Assembly: GCA_020847375.1 (NCBI GenBank)
Contig: JADLCB010000011.1
Coordinates: 186,001-250,000, forward strand
DNA from: Phycisphaerales bacterium
Lineage (GTDB): Bacteria; Planctomycetota; Phycisphaerae; Tepidisphaerales; Tepidisphaeraceae
DNA: 64,000 nucleotides
Reading direction: 5' to 3'
This document shows, in pieces, positions 15,661-23,580 of the stretch (positions within the stretch are counted from its first letter, which is position 1; each line of letters begins with the position of its first letter). The notes below the pieces were generated by a model. That model saw nothing but the letters and a program-made list of their open reading frames with translations, was not told where the DNA came from and did not search any database. A program made the translations under genes and the position numbers.

Positions 15661-17877
15661 ATGGATCAAATCGAATCACTGCCGATGGGCAAGGAAATTA
15701 CGCCGGTGCCAACGCCTCATTTCCCTGATACGCTCCATGCGGTCATCTGGCGCAACTGGGATGTGATCGAACTGCCCGTTCTGGCTGAGGTGCTGAAAGG
15801 CTCGTGTGATGAGGTGTCGGCGCTGGCGGCATCGATGGGTTTGCCACCGCAACGCCGAATCGATGCATCTGAGCGGCGACGCAACTACATGACGATCCTG
15901 CGGCGAAACTGGCATTTGCTTCCCTACGCACAGCTCTGCCAACTGCTTGACTGGGACGCGGCGACCATGCGCTTTGCGCTGGAAAAAGATGATTTCATGT
16001 GGGTCAAGCTGGGCCATTGCAAACCACGTTGCGCCCCGGTGCATTATCGCGCACCAGACCCTGCCGCCCAAGCCCAGGCCAGACGAATCGCTGCACTGGC
16101 TGGTCAATATCTGGCGGGTGATGCGCTTGAAGGCCCTGTCGAGCTTCCGTTCGATTTCATTCAGCGCTTCTCCCACGCTGCGGCCCAACCAGCATCATCT
16201 CCGACCTCGCCCGGCCGATCGACAGATGCGTCCTGGCGGATGGTCTATCCCTACTTTTTGCGCTATGGCGATCCACTCATGGGCGATGGTATTGACGACA
16301 TTCCCGATGGATATCTGGCTGAACTGGCGGATTCGGGGATCAATGCGATCTGGCTGCAGGGCGTGCTCAACACGTTGTATGCGTGGGAACCTGCACCGGA
16401 AACCGCCAGGGATGCGCCCCAGCGATTGGCCAATTTGAATCGACTGGTCGAGCGATGCGCACGATTCGGTATTGAAGTGATTATGTACCTCAACGAGCCG
16501 CGCGACATGCCGCTGCCGTTTTATGACCAATATCCCGAACTGGCTGGTTGTGCCCCGACGATCAACACCAAAACGGGATTGCCTGAACAGGTGGCGCTGT
16601 GTACCAGTACGCCAGCGGTGCAGGAGTTTCTGCGCCAAGGCGTGCGCCATCTGTTTGAACAGGTTCCAGCACTTGGCGGGCTGTTCATTATTGCCTACAG
16701 TGAAAATCTGACCAATTGCTTTTCCTTTTTTCATGGAACCGTCGCGCGCGCCTGCCCGCGGTGTCAGTCGCGCGGGCCTGAAGCGGTGACCGCTGAAGTA
16801 TGCCAGTTGATGGAAGCGGGAATACGCGATGCCGGTTCTGCGGGCAAATTTATTTATTATGTCTGGAGCACGCCCAAGCCATGGCTTGATGGGATTATTG
16901 GCGCGCTTCCAGCAAGCACCTGGGTTTTAGCCGTCAGTGAATGGGGCGCGCCGCTGACGCGCGGTTCGTATCACGGCAAGGTCAACGAGTATTCCATTTC
17001 CGCAGTTGGCCCGGGTCAGCCGAGTCTGGAGCAGTGGGCGCTGGCCCGCCGCCACGGATTGAAAACCGCCGCCAAGATGCAGGCGGCCAATAGCTGGGAA
17101 CTATCGTCGATTCCGTTCATCCCCGCTTTGCGCCTGGTGGGGGAGCATCTGTCCAATGTGACTGATGCTGGCGTGGAAGGATTCATGTTGAGCTGGACGC
17201 TGGGCGGTTCTCCATCGCCCAATCTGGAACTGGCTAAGGAATTTTCCCGGCAACCGCGGCCAACCGTTCAGCAGGCGATGCATAACGTGGCGCTGCGACG
17301 GTTTGGGTCAATCGTTGCGCCACACGTGGTTCAGGCGTGGAATTTGCTCAGCGACGCCTTTATAGAGTTTCCGTTTGATATCCAGGTTTGTTACTTCGGT
17401 CCACAATCGTTGGGGCCAGCCAATCTGCTGTTTGATCAACCAACGGGGCTGGGCGCAACGATGGTGGGCTTTCCATATGACGATCTGGAGACGTGGCGCG
17501 GACCATACAGCCGCGAGGATTTTCATCAGCAGTTCACCAGACTGGCCCAGCGATGGCGCCGTGGTACTGAGATGATGGAAAAGATTCATCACGAATTTCC
17601 CAGTGATGCGGTAAAAGAACAGTGGCGGATGGCCGAGGCAGCACTGATTCATTTTCAAAGCACCGCCAACCAGATTCAATTTATCATCGTGCGTGATCAC
17701 GATCCGGATGCTGCCCGCGCGATTCTTCAGCAGGAGATCATACTTGCCCGCCGCTTGATGGAATTGGTGAGGCAGGACTCGCGCATCGGGTTTGAAGCGA
17801 CCAACCAATATGCGTACATGCCTCTGGACCTGATGGAAAAGATTCTGAATTGTCAGGACTTGCTGTCGCGCTGGTAA
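15661..17877 (+). CDS. Large uncharacterised protein, TIM-barrel glycosidase-like core
   Basis: A 738-residue cytoplasmic-type protein (no signal peptide). Residues ~20-125 contain two related helical units, RNWDVIELPVLAEVLKGS and RNWHLLPYAQLCQLLDWD, that look like an internal duplication. From ~185 on the chain has a TIM-barrel character: WRMVYPYFLRYGDP, ELADSGINAIWLQGVLN, ARFGIEVIMYLNEPRDMPLPF, GLFIIAYSENLT, FIYYVWSTPKPW and GFMLSWTLGGSPSPNLELAKEF. These barrel strands resemble glycosidases acting on amino sugars or uronides, but no catalytic pair can be assigned with confidence. A LacI regulator follows 119 bases downstream, supporting a sugar role. I recall similar unnamed proteins in Lentisphaerae, Verrucomicrobia and Paenibacillus. 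Confidence 0.72.
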   Translation: MDQIESLPMGKEITPVPTPHFPDTLHAVIWRNWDVIELPVLAEVLKGSCDEVSALAASMGLPPQRRIDASERRRNYMTILRRNWHLLPYAQLCQLLDWDAATMRFALEKDDFMWVKLGHCKPRCAPVHYRAPDPAAQAQARRIAALAGQYLAGDALEGPVELPFDFIQRFSHAAAQPASSPTSPGRSTDASWRMVYPYFLRYGDPLMGDGIDDIPDGYLAELADSGINAIWLQGVLNTLYAWEPAPETARDAPQRLANLNRLVERCARFGIEVIMYLNEPRDMPLPFYDQYPELAGCAPTINTKTGLPEQVALCTSTPAVQEFLRQGVRHLFEQVPALGGLFIIAYSENLTNCFSFFHGTVARACPRCQSRGPEAVTAEVCQLMEAGIRDAGSAGKFIYYVWSTPKPWLDGIIGALPASTWVLAVSEWGAPLTRGSYHGKVNEYSISAVGPGQPSLEQWALARRHGLKTAAKMQAANSWELSSIPFIPALRLVGEHLSNVTDAGVEGFMLSWTLGGSPSPNLELAKEFSRQPRPTVQQAMHNVALRRFGSIVAPHVVQAWNLLSDAFIEFPFDIQVCYFGPQSLGPANLLFDQPTGLGATMVGFPYDDLETWRGPYSREDFHQQFTRLAQRWRRGTEMMEKIHHEFPSDAVKEQWRMAEAALIHFQSTANQIQFIIVRDHDPDAARAILQQEIILARRLMELVRQDSRIGFEATNQYAYMPLDLMEKILNCQDLLSRW

Positions 17878-17961
17878 TGCCATGACTGGCGATCACGTAG
17901 CCAGTCGTATTACGTCAAAAGTAGCATCAAAAGTGCAAAAATAAGGCTGGCAAAATAGTTG

Positions 17962-17990
17962 TTGACACGTAATACAATCGAATGTAATCT
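17962..17990 (+). promoter_or_regulatory. Promoter of the LacI-family gene
   Basis: TTGACA at 17962-17967 is an exact -35 match, and TAATCT at 17985-17990 is a -10-like hexamer with an optimal 17-base spacer. The ATG of the regulator begins only 6 bases after the -10, so transcription would start at or next to the start codon and give a leaderless or nearly leaderless mRNA. The sequence shows the elements; transcription start is inferred. Confidence 0.65.
17973..17986. promoter_or_regulatory. LacI-type operator inside its own promoter
   Basis: TACAATCGAATGTA is a near-perfect palindrome centred on CG with one mismatched pair, the symmetry typical for LacI/PurR operators. It lies in the -35/-10 spacer of the regulator gene and touches the -10, so binding should repress the regulator itself. 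Confidence 0.5.
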
Positions 17991-17996
17991 CTTGAT

Positions 17997-18995
17997 ATGG
18001 CGCATGTGACGATGAAGGATGTCGCGGCAGCGGTGGAGATGGATCCATCGACAGTCTCGCGTGTCCTGTATGGAACGAGCAAGCGTCATAAATACGATCC
18101 CAAGACGGTGACTCGCATTCGTGAAGCCGCCAAGCGTTTGGGGTATCGCCCCAGCAATACCGCGCGGGCGTTGCGCTCAGGTAAGACAGCCCTTATTGGT
18201 TTGGTCGTGGCGGATATCGCCAGCCCGTTCTTTGCTGAACTGGCTGGTCGTATCGAAGGACATCTGGGTTCAGCCGGGTATCGGCTGGTGATTACCAACA
18301 CCGGCGAATGCGCTGATCGTCAGGAAGAGGCGATTGAAGAAATGATCCAGCATCCGATGGATGGCGCCATTGTCGCGCCGTCGGGTCATGCTGGTCTGAT
18401 CAAGGCAAAAAATTCAGGCCTGGCGATTGTCACGGTGGATCGTCCCAGCGGGCTGGATGATATCGGGCATGTCGGTCTGGACGACAGACAGGCGGGTCAG
18501 ATGATTGGCCAGCGGCTGCGCCAGCGCGGGTATCACCGCATTGGTGTCATCCTGCCCGACAGCCCGGACGATCCTGGCATTGCCCAGCGCTTGCAAGGCT
18601 TGCAGGATGGTTTGGGCAAACAGGGACAGGTGATCTGGAGCGTCCCCGGCCCGCGCACCAGTTTTGCTCCCGACGCCAGTAATGAGCTATGCGATCTGAT
18701 GCAGCAGCAGATGCCGCAGGCGCTGGTCGGGCTGAACCTGACGTGCAACCTGACAGCGCTGGCAGCGATCAGCCGGTTGAATCTGCACGTGCCACAGACC
18801 ATCGGTTTGATCGGCATCGACGACTTCCCGACGGCGGCATTCTGGCGACCGCCAATCACCATCGTCGCCCAGCCCATCGAGCAGATCGCGCAGCAAGCGG
18901 TGGAGCTGTTGATTGAACAGATCAATTCATCCGGGCAGGCTGCGGCGCGCAATTGCCTGCTGCCGCCAGTTTTGATGGAACGAGGGTCATTGTGA
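17997..18995 (+). CDS. LacI family transcriptional regulator
   Basis: A 332-residue LacI/GalR regulator. The N-terminal helix-turn-helix is VTMKDVAAAVEMDPSTVSRVLYG (residues 3-25) with the hinge RLGYRPSNTARALRSGKT; the periplasmic-binding-protein-like effector domain follows (IGLVVADIASPFFAELAGRIE, GAIVAPSG, VTVDRP, IGLIGIDDFPTAAFWRPPITIVAQP). Such proteins sense sugars or nucleosides and act as dimers in the cytoplasm. A candidate self-operator overlaps the gene's promoter. Neighbours are the 738-residue protein upstream and the M24, deacetylase and hydroxy-acid dehydrogenase genes downstream, which are the likely regulon. Confidence 0.96.
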   Translation: MAHVTMKDVAAAVEMDPSTVSRVLYGTSKRHKYDPKTVTRIREAAKRLGYRPSNTARALRSGKTALIGLVVADIASPFFAELAGRIEGHLGSAGYRLVITNTGECADRQEEAIEEMIQHPMDGAIVAPSGHAGLIKAKNSGLAIVTVDRPSGLDDIGHVGLDDRQAGQMIGQRLRQRGYHRIGVILPDSPDDPGIAQRLQGLQDGLGKQGQVIWSVPGPRTSFAPDASNELCDLMQQQMPQALVGLNLTCNLTALAAISRLNLHVPQTIGLIGIDDFPTAAFWRPPITIVAQPIEQIAQQAVELLIEQINSSGQAAARNCLLPPVLMERGSL

Positions 18996-19035
18996 TTGTA
19001 ACCAGCTTTTTGATTCGTGCTGCCGGTGTCGTTTA

Positions 19036-19048
19036 GTGTGGTTTACAC
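19036..19048. repeat. Inverted repeat GTGT / ACAC upstream of the M24 gene
   Basis: GTGTGGTTTACAC, a 4-bp dyad with a 5-base centre, lies 35 bases before the start codon of the M24-family gene. It differs from the operator seen in front of the LacI gene. It may be a regulator site; short dyads of this kind also occur by chance. Confidence 0.25.
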
Positions 19049-19083
19049 GGTAATTGTAGTAGTACCCGTAATAGGAGATTTTT

Positions 19084-20244
19084 GTGAACATACCAGCGAT
19101 TTCCAACATCGAATTTGCCCAGCGTATCGAACGGGCGCGTCAGTTGACCCAGGCTGCGGGGTATGATGCCCTGCTGGTCAACTCCAATGAGGCGGATCTG
19201 GCCAACGTTCGCTATTTCAGCGATTTCTGGCCTATTTTTGAAATTGCCGGCGTGCTGATTCCGGTCAATGGACAACCGGCGCTGCTGATCGGGCCTGAGA
19301 GTGAGGCGTTTGCCAGGGATCGCAGCAAGATTCCCACCGTTCACAAGATGCTGGAGTACCGTGAATCGGCTGACCCGGCGTATCCCGGTGTCGCGGTGAA
19401 GACGTTCAAACAGGTTTTTGCTGAAGCTGGCGCCGGCGAACCACGGCGCATCGGCATCGGGGGTTATCTGGTGACGACGGCGCCGGTGCTGGATGGTTTG
19501 CGCCAGGCTTTCCCCAAGGCGCAGATCGAACGCGCGGATCAGATCATGTTCCAGTTGCGTGGCGTCAAATCAGAGGGTGAAATCGCGTGTCTGAAAAAGG
19601 CATTTGAAATTTCCGAAAAAGCAGCTCAGCGCGTGGTTGATGAAATTCGTGTGGGTATGACCGAACTGCAGGTCGTCGGTCTTGCCCAGCAGGCGATCTA
19701 CGAACTGGGGGCTGAATATGAAGGCCATCCGACCTATATTCTGTCAGGACGCAGTAGCCGTCACGCCATCAGCCGCCCGACGCATAAGGTGATCGAAAAA
19801 GGTGAGTTGGTGCAGCTCAACGTCGGCGCGCGCGTGGCCGGTTATTCCTCCAGTGTCGGCTTGCCTGTCTGTATGGGCACGATGAGCACGCAACAGCGCG
19901 AGCTGGTTGAGTTTGGCCTTAAAGCCCATAACTGGACGGCGCAGCAACTCAAGGCCGGTGTCATCGCTGCTGATATCGCCAGGGCTTATAAAAAATTCTT
20001 CGCGGATAACGGCATGAGCCATGTTTATCTCTATGGCCCGTGCCACAGTGTTGGCATGGTGGAAGTTGAACCACCATGGATGGAGGAGATCAGCCAGTAT
20101 CCGCTGGCGCAGAACATGACATTCCAGGTTGATACGTTCTGCTCCGCAGCGGACATGGGTTTGCGCTTTGAAAACGGCGGGCGCATCACTGCCAGCGGTT
20201 TTGAACCTTTCACCGGCAAACTGAAGAAAGTTGTGGAGCTGTAA
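19084..20244 (+). CDS. M24 (creatinase/Xaa-Pro peptidase-like) protein with missing metal ligands
   Basis: A 386-residue protein with a creatinase N-terminal domain and a pita-bread M24 domain. It starts at GTG 19084 with AGGAG about 8 bases upstream. In metallo-members the motif is D-x10-D, then H, E, E. Here the first Asp is Asn246 (VQLNVGARV), the second is Ser257 (GYSSSVG), the His region reads GPCHSVGMVEV, the first Glu region reads TFQVDTF, and only the last Glu (RFENGGRIT) is kept. The loss argues against a dinuclear metal aminopeptidase and towards the metal-free creatinase-type C-N hydrolases. Substrate is unknown. It is followed after 27 bases by a deacetylase gene, so the two are probably one transcript. 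Confidence 0.85.
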   Translation: MNIPAISNIEFAQRIERARQLTQAAGYDALLVNSNEADLANVRYFSDFWPIFEIAGVLIPVNGQPALLIGPESEAFARDRSKIPTVHKMLEYRESADPAYPGVAVKTFKQVFAEAGAGEPRRIGIGGYLVTTAPVLDGLRQAFPKAQIERADQIMFQLRGVKSEGEIACLKKAFEISEKAAQRVVDEIRVGMTELQVVGLAQQAIYELGAEYEGHPTYILSGRSSRHAISRPTHKVIEKGELVQLNVGARVAGYSSSVGLPVCMGTMSTQQRELVEFGLKAHNWTAQQLKAGVIAADIARAYKKFFADNGMSHVYLYGPCHSVGMVEVEPPWMEEISQYPLAQNMTFQVDTFCSAADMGLRFENGGRITASGFEPFTGKLKKVVEL

Positions 20245-20271
20245 GCACGACCCAGGTGCTGCATAATAACC

Positions 20272-21165
20272 ATGCCAACCAGCGATCTTGCCATCATCTT
20301 CGGCTTTGACATGGAGACCGATGTCGGCAGCTTCACGCCCTTCTACGAGGGGCTGATCCATGGCACGCCCGAGATCCTCAAGGTCATGGCGGACAAGGGT
20401 ATTGTCAGCACCTGTTATTTTGTCGGCCAGGCTGCCAAGGATCATCCCGAGGTGGTACAGGCGGTGAAAAAAGCGGGACATGAAATTGGCTGCCACAGCC
20501 TGTTTCATGAAACGGTTGGGGACGCGATTTTCCCGGTTCCCAATCTCTACCCGTTGCTGGATCACGAGGTCAAACCGCGCCTGGAATTGGCCACGCGCTG
20601 GGTGGCTGAGGTTGCCGGTGAGCAACCGGTATCATTCCGCTGCCCGCGCTTGTTTGGTTCAACCGCTGTCTGTAATGCCCTGGAGGACTTGGGATACGTC
20701 AGCGACGCCAGTTTCCCCATGTATCGCTATGGCGCGCCGATCACACCCTATCATCCCGACCGTAGCGACTGGACCAAACCAGGGAATATGCGATTGGTTC
20801 AGATTCCCAATTTTGCGGATCTGACGATTGACTCCAAAGATCCGTACGGCCGTGACCGCGACCAGTGGCCACTCTTCCGCACGCAGGGGGCTGAGGCGCT
20901 GATGGTTCATATCGATGCCTTCATCGGCTATGCCCGCAAAATGGGAAAACCGCCAGTTCTCTGTTTTTATTTTCACCCGTGGGAGTTCTGGCCCATGCCG
21001 CAGGGGGCACTGCATTTCGGCGAGGCTTCGGTCAAACCGGATGAATTTCTGGTCAAAAACTGCGGCCCCGAGGCAACGCGCCAGCTTGGCCTGCTGATTG
21101 ATGCACTCAAGCAGCGCGGCGGCACGTTTATCACTGCGCGGCAATGTGCCCAACAGTGGCGCTAG
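20272..21165 (+). CDS. Polysaccharide deacetylase (NodB) family hydrolase
   Basis: A 297-residue cytoplasmic NodB-homology enzyme. Motif 1 appears as FGFDMETDVG, motif 2 as the metal-binding HSLFH (HSxxH near residue 78), and motif 3 as SFRCPRLFGS. Motif 1 differs from the canonical TFDD and resembles the PuuE/HpPgdA-like branch acting on small amides or cytoplasmic substrates rather than on extracellular chitin. The C-terminal segment VLCFYFHPWEFWPMPQG supplies a late His. It lies between the M24-like gene and the FMN dehydrogenase gene, all same strand with short gaps, suggesting a shared small-molecule pathway. Confidence 0.9.
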   Translation: MPTSDLAIIFGFDMETDVGSFTPFYEGLIHGTPEILKVMADKGIVSTCYFVGQAAKDHPEVVQAVKKAGHEIGCHSLFHETVGDAIFPVPNLYPLLDHEVKPRLELATRWVAEVAGEQPVSFRCPRLFGSTAVCNALEDLGYVSDASFPMYRYGAPITPYHPDRSDWTKPGNMRLVQIPNFADLTIDSKDPYGRDRDQWPLFRTQGAEALMVHIDAFIGYARKMGKPPVLCFYFHPWEFWPMPQGALHFGEASVKPDEFLVKNCGPEATRQLGLLIDALKQRGGTFITARQCAQQWR

Positions 21166-21217
21166 ACGATGGCCCGCCCTTGCATTTGATGGTGATCGGG
21201 CATATCGATAGGTCGAT

Positions 21218-22369
21218 ATGAACGATTATTTCAATCCCAAATATGCTTCAGTCGATTCACTGCGGGAAAAAGCGCGTCGCCGGATGCCCGGGTTCGCCTT
21301 TGATTATCTCGATGGCGGGTGCTTTTCGGAGATCAATCTGCGCCGCAATACCGACGAAATCCGTCAGGTGCAGTTGCGCCCTTATTATCTGCGCCAGTTG
21401 AACAAGGCGAGCATGGAAACCGAGCTGTTCGGCAGAACCTACAGCGCGCCGTTCGGTATTGCGCCAATCGGCTTGCAGGGGCTGATGTGGCCCGGTTCGC
21501 CGCAGATGCTGGCGCGAGCGGCGGTGGCTCACAATATCCTCTTTACGCTCAGCACCGTCTCAACAGCCAGCATCGAGGAAATTGCGCAGATCACGTCAGG
21601 GGCAGCCTGGTTCCAGCTTTATCATCCGGTCGAACCGGAACTGCGCGACCAACTGATTCGACGGGCTGCCGATGCCGGACTCGATGTCCTGGTGCTGCTA
21701 TGCGATACACCGACGTTTGCCTATCGGCCCAAGGAGATTCGCAATGGCCTGTCGATTCCGCCACGCATGACGCTGCGCAATATCCTCCAGATGCTCGCCA
21801 GCCCGACTTGGGCGCTGCACAGCATGAAAGAGGGCGTTCCCCAGTTCAAAACGATGAAGCCCTATATTCCACCGGGGTTGAACATGAAGCATCTGGGAGA
21901 ATTCATGAACCGGACTTTTTCCGGCCGGCTCAACGCCGAGCGCGTCAAACCGATCCGCGATCAGTGGAAAGGAAAACTGGTCATCAAAGGTGTCGCGACG
22001 GAAGAAGATGCTGACAAAGCCGTGGCGATGGGGTTCGATGGGATGATCTTTTCCAATCATGGCGGACGCCAACATGACCGGGGTGAATCAACGATCAAGC
22101 CACTGGCGCGCTTTGGCCATAAATATAAGGGCCGCATCAAGGTGATGATGGACAGCGGCATTCGGTCGGGCGCTGATGTCGCCGCCGCACTGGCCAGCGG
22201 GGCGGACTTCACCTTCCTGGGGCGCACGTTCATGTATGGTGTCGGGGCGATGGGTGAAAAAGGAGCACACCACACCATCAACATGCTCACCAGGCAGCTG
22301 CAGCAGGTCATGGAACAGATCTGCTGCCCGCAGATCGAAAATTTCCCTGACCATCTGATAAAAGACTGA
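21218..22369 (+). CDS. FMN-dependent alpha-hydroxy-acid dehydrogenase/oxidase
   Basis: A 383-residue member of the (S)-2-hydroxy-acid oxidase family (lactate dehydrogenase LldD, glycolate oxidase, mandelate dehydrogenase). The N-terminal segment SLREKARRRMPGFAFDYLDGG, the FMN-binding TYSAPFGIAPIGLQGLMWP, the LVIKGVATEEDADKAV strand, and the active-site FSNHGGRQHDRGESTIKPL with catalytic His are visible, followed by VMMDSGIRSGADVAAALASGAD. It oxidises an L-2-hydroxy acid to the 2-oxo acid with FMN. The exact substrate is not predictable. It is the last of the three-gene run after the LacI regulator and converges with the GH5-like gene. Confidence 0.93.
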   Translation: MNDYFNPKYASVDSLREKARRRMPGFAFDYLDGGCFSEINLRRNTDEIRQVQLRPYYLRQLNKASMETELFGRTYSAPFGIAPIGLQGLMWPGSPQMLARAAVAHNILFTLSTVSTASIEEIAQITSGAAWFQLYHPVEPELRDQLIRRAADAGLDVLVLLCDTPTFAYRPKEIRNGLSIPPRMTLRNILQMLASPTWALHSMKEGVPQFKTMKPYIPPGLNMKHLGEFMNRTFSGRLNAERVKPIRDQWKGKLVIKGVATEEDADKAVAMGFDGMIFSNHGGRQHDRGESTIKPLARFGHKYKGRIKVMMDSGIRSGADVAAALASGADFTFLGRTFMYGVGAMGEKGAHHTINMLTRQLQQVMEQICCPQIENFPDHLIKD

Positions 22370-22423
22370 GCGCGGTTAAAAGCCAGCCGCTGCGCAAGGG
22401 CAGACCAATTGAATAAACCAAAA

Positions 22424-23536
22424 TCACATCCGCACTTCCTGCGGCAGGGCGGATTCGTGAATGAGGTCGGTCAAACGACGATGCCAGTCGATGTCGCGCC
22501 ACATGCCAACAAATTGCGGCCCGCAGAAGTTGCTCGTGGCAATGGCTGCCCAGCGGCCCGTGGCGGCAGCGGTGCGCACACCCAGTTCGCATAGCTCCTT
22601 AACCCAGTCCCAATTCAGCAGCGGCCAGTCTTTATAATCGACAACGCCCCAGCATTCCGTCGTGATCAAGGGTAGTTTCACCCGGTTCGACCAGTCCGCG
22701 TAACTTTCGATCGACTGTTGCAGCAGATTTTGCCAGTAGGTTGGGTCGCTGCGGTACAGAGGTTCGGCCCGATCGACCATCTTGCGAAAACCACTGTCGT
22801 CAAACCGTGGGTAGTGATAATCCACACGCTGATAAAATTCGGAATTGTTACAACAAACCATCCAGATGTGCGGCTCGAAAAAATCAAATACCTTGTTCAG
22901 GCAGTCGGCTGGATTCAATTGTGGCGGGACAGCCCCCGTATAGGAAAAGCAGTAGTCCAGTTGGCTGTAGCGGCTGCGCAGGGATTCAATGGCGCTGGTC
23001 ATCCATCGGCATGACGCAGCACTTTCAAATTGGCGCTCCGTTGGCGCGGACAGGAAATAAGGCGCCCAGACATCCAGCGGCCACTCGTTGCACAAATCGA
23101 CATACAAAATCGTATCCAACAGCCCGTCAGCGGCAATCGTATCGAGCACGCCGGCCCATTGCTGGGCATGAACCCGGGCGTTGGCAATCATCAACCGACG
23201 CTCCTGCTCATCATTTTGATACCACGATGACAGTGCCACCCGGATTTTGCGATCCTGGCACAGGCGAAGGAAATCATTGAGATGAGGCTGAATCGTCACG
23301 CGAGTTTTGGCGGGGCTGCCCCAGTGCTGCTGATTCCAGCAGGGAATAATGGTGTGCTGCTGCGTGGCACCGGCAGCGTGCAGGTGAGGATACGCATCGA
23401 TGCGAACCGCATCGTAACCACGCTGAACCAGCTCATCGAGCGCCTGCGACCAGTTTTCGTAACCCGCACCGGGCCAGCGCCGCTCCAGCCAGGAAAAATC
23501 CCACATGGTAATCGCCAGAGGATGATCCAGTTTCAT
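22424..23536 (-). CDS. Cellulase-like (GH5/clan GH-A type) protein
   Basis: A 370-residue cytoplasmic TIM-barrel protein resembling the cellulase-like family of clan GH-A. Barrel segments are MWDFSWLERRWPGAGYENW, GYDAVRIDAYPHL, KIRVALSSWYQND. The putative acid/base Glu is in VDLCNEWPLD near residue 150 and the putative nucleophile in LITTECWGVVD near residue 295, placed as in GH-A enzymes. There is no signal peptide, so the substrate would be imported oligosaccharides or glycosides. It is convergent with the hydroxy-acid dehydrogenase gene and lies at the end of the catabolic neighbourhood. Confidence 0.82.
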   Translation of the reverse strand: MKLDHPLAITMWDFSWLERRWPGAGYENWSQALDELVQRGYDAVRIDAYPHLHAAGATQQHTIIPCWNQQHWGSPAKTRVTIQPHLNDFLRLCQDRKIRVALSSWYQNDEQERRLMIANARVHAQQWAGVLDTIAADGLLDTILYVDLCNEWPLDVWAPYFLSAPTERQFESAASCRWMTSAIESLRSRYSQLDYCFSYTGAVPPQLNPADCLNKVFDFFEPHIWMVCCNNSEFYQRVDYHYPRFDDSGFRKMVDRAEPLYRSDPTYWQNLLQQSIESYADWSNRVKLPLITTECWGVVDYKDWPLLNWDWVKELCELGVRTAAATGRWAAIATSNFCGPQFVGMWRDIDWHRRLTDLIHESALPQEVRM

Positions 23537-23580
23537 TTAGCGCACTCCTTTTAGGCCCGATGATCCGTTGCCTGCTGTGG

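Noticed and set aside
19744-20625. 293-residue open frame on the minus strand across the M24 and deacetylase genes
   Set aside because: It overlaps two well-supported genes and is His/Arg-rich with no motif; treated as an antisense shadow.
22680-22700. GGTTCGACC, which resembles a tRNA T-loop
   Set aside because: It is inside the coding frame of the GH5-like gene, and no acceptor stem or anticodon arm could be built around it.
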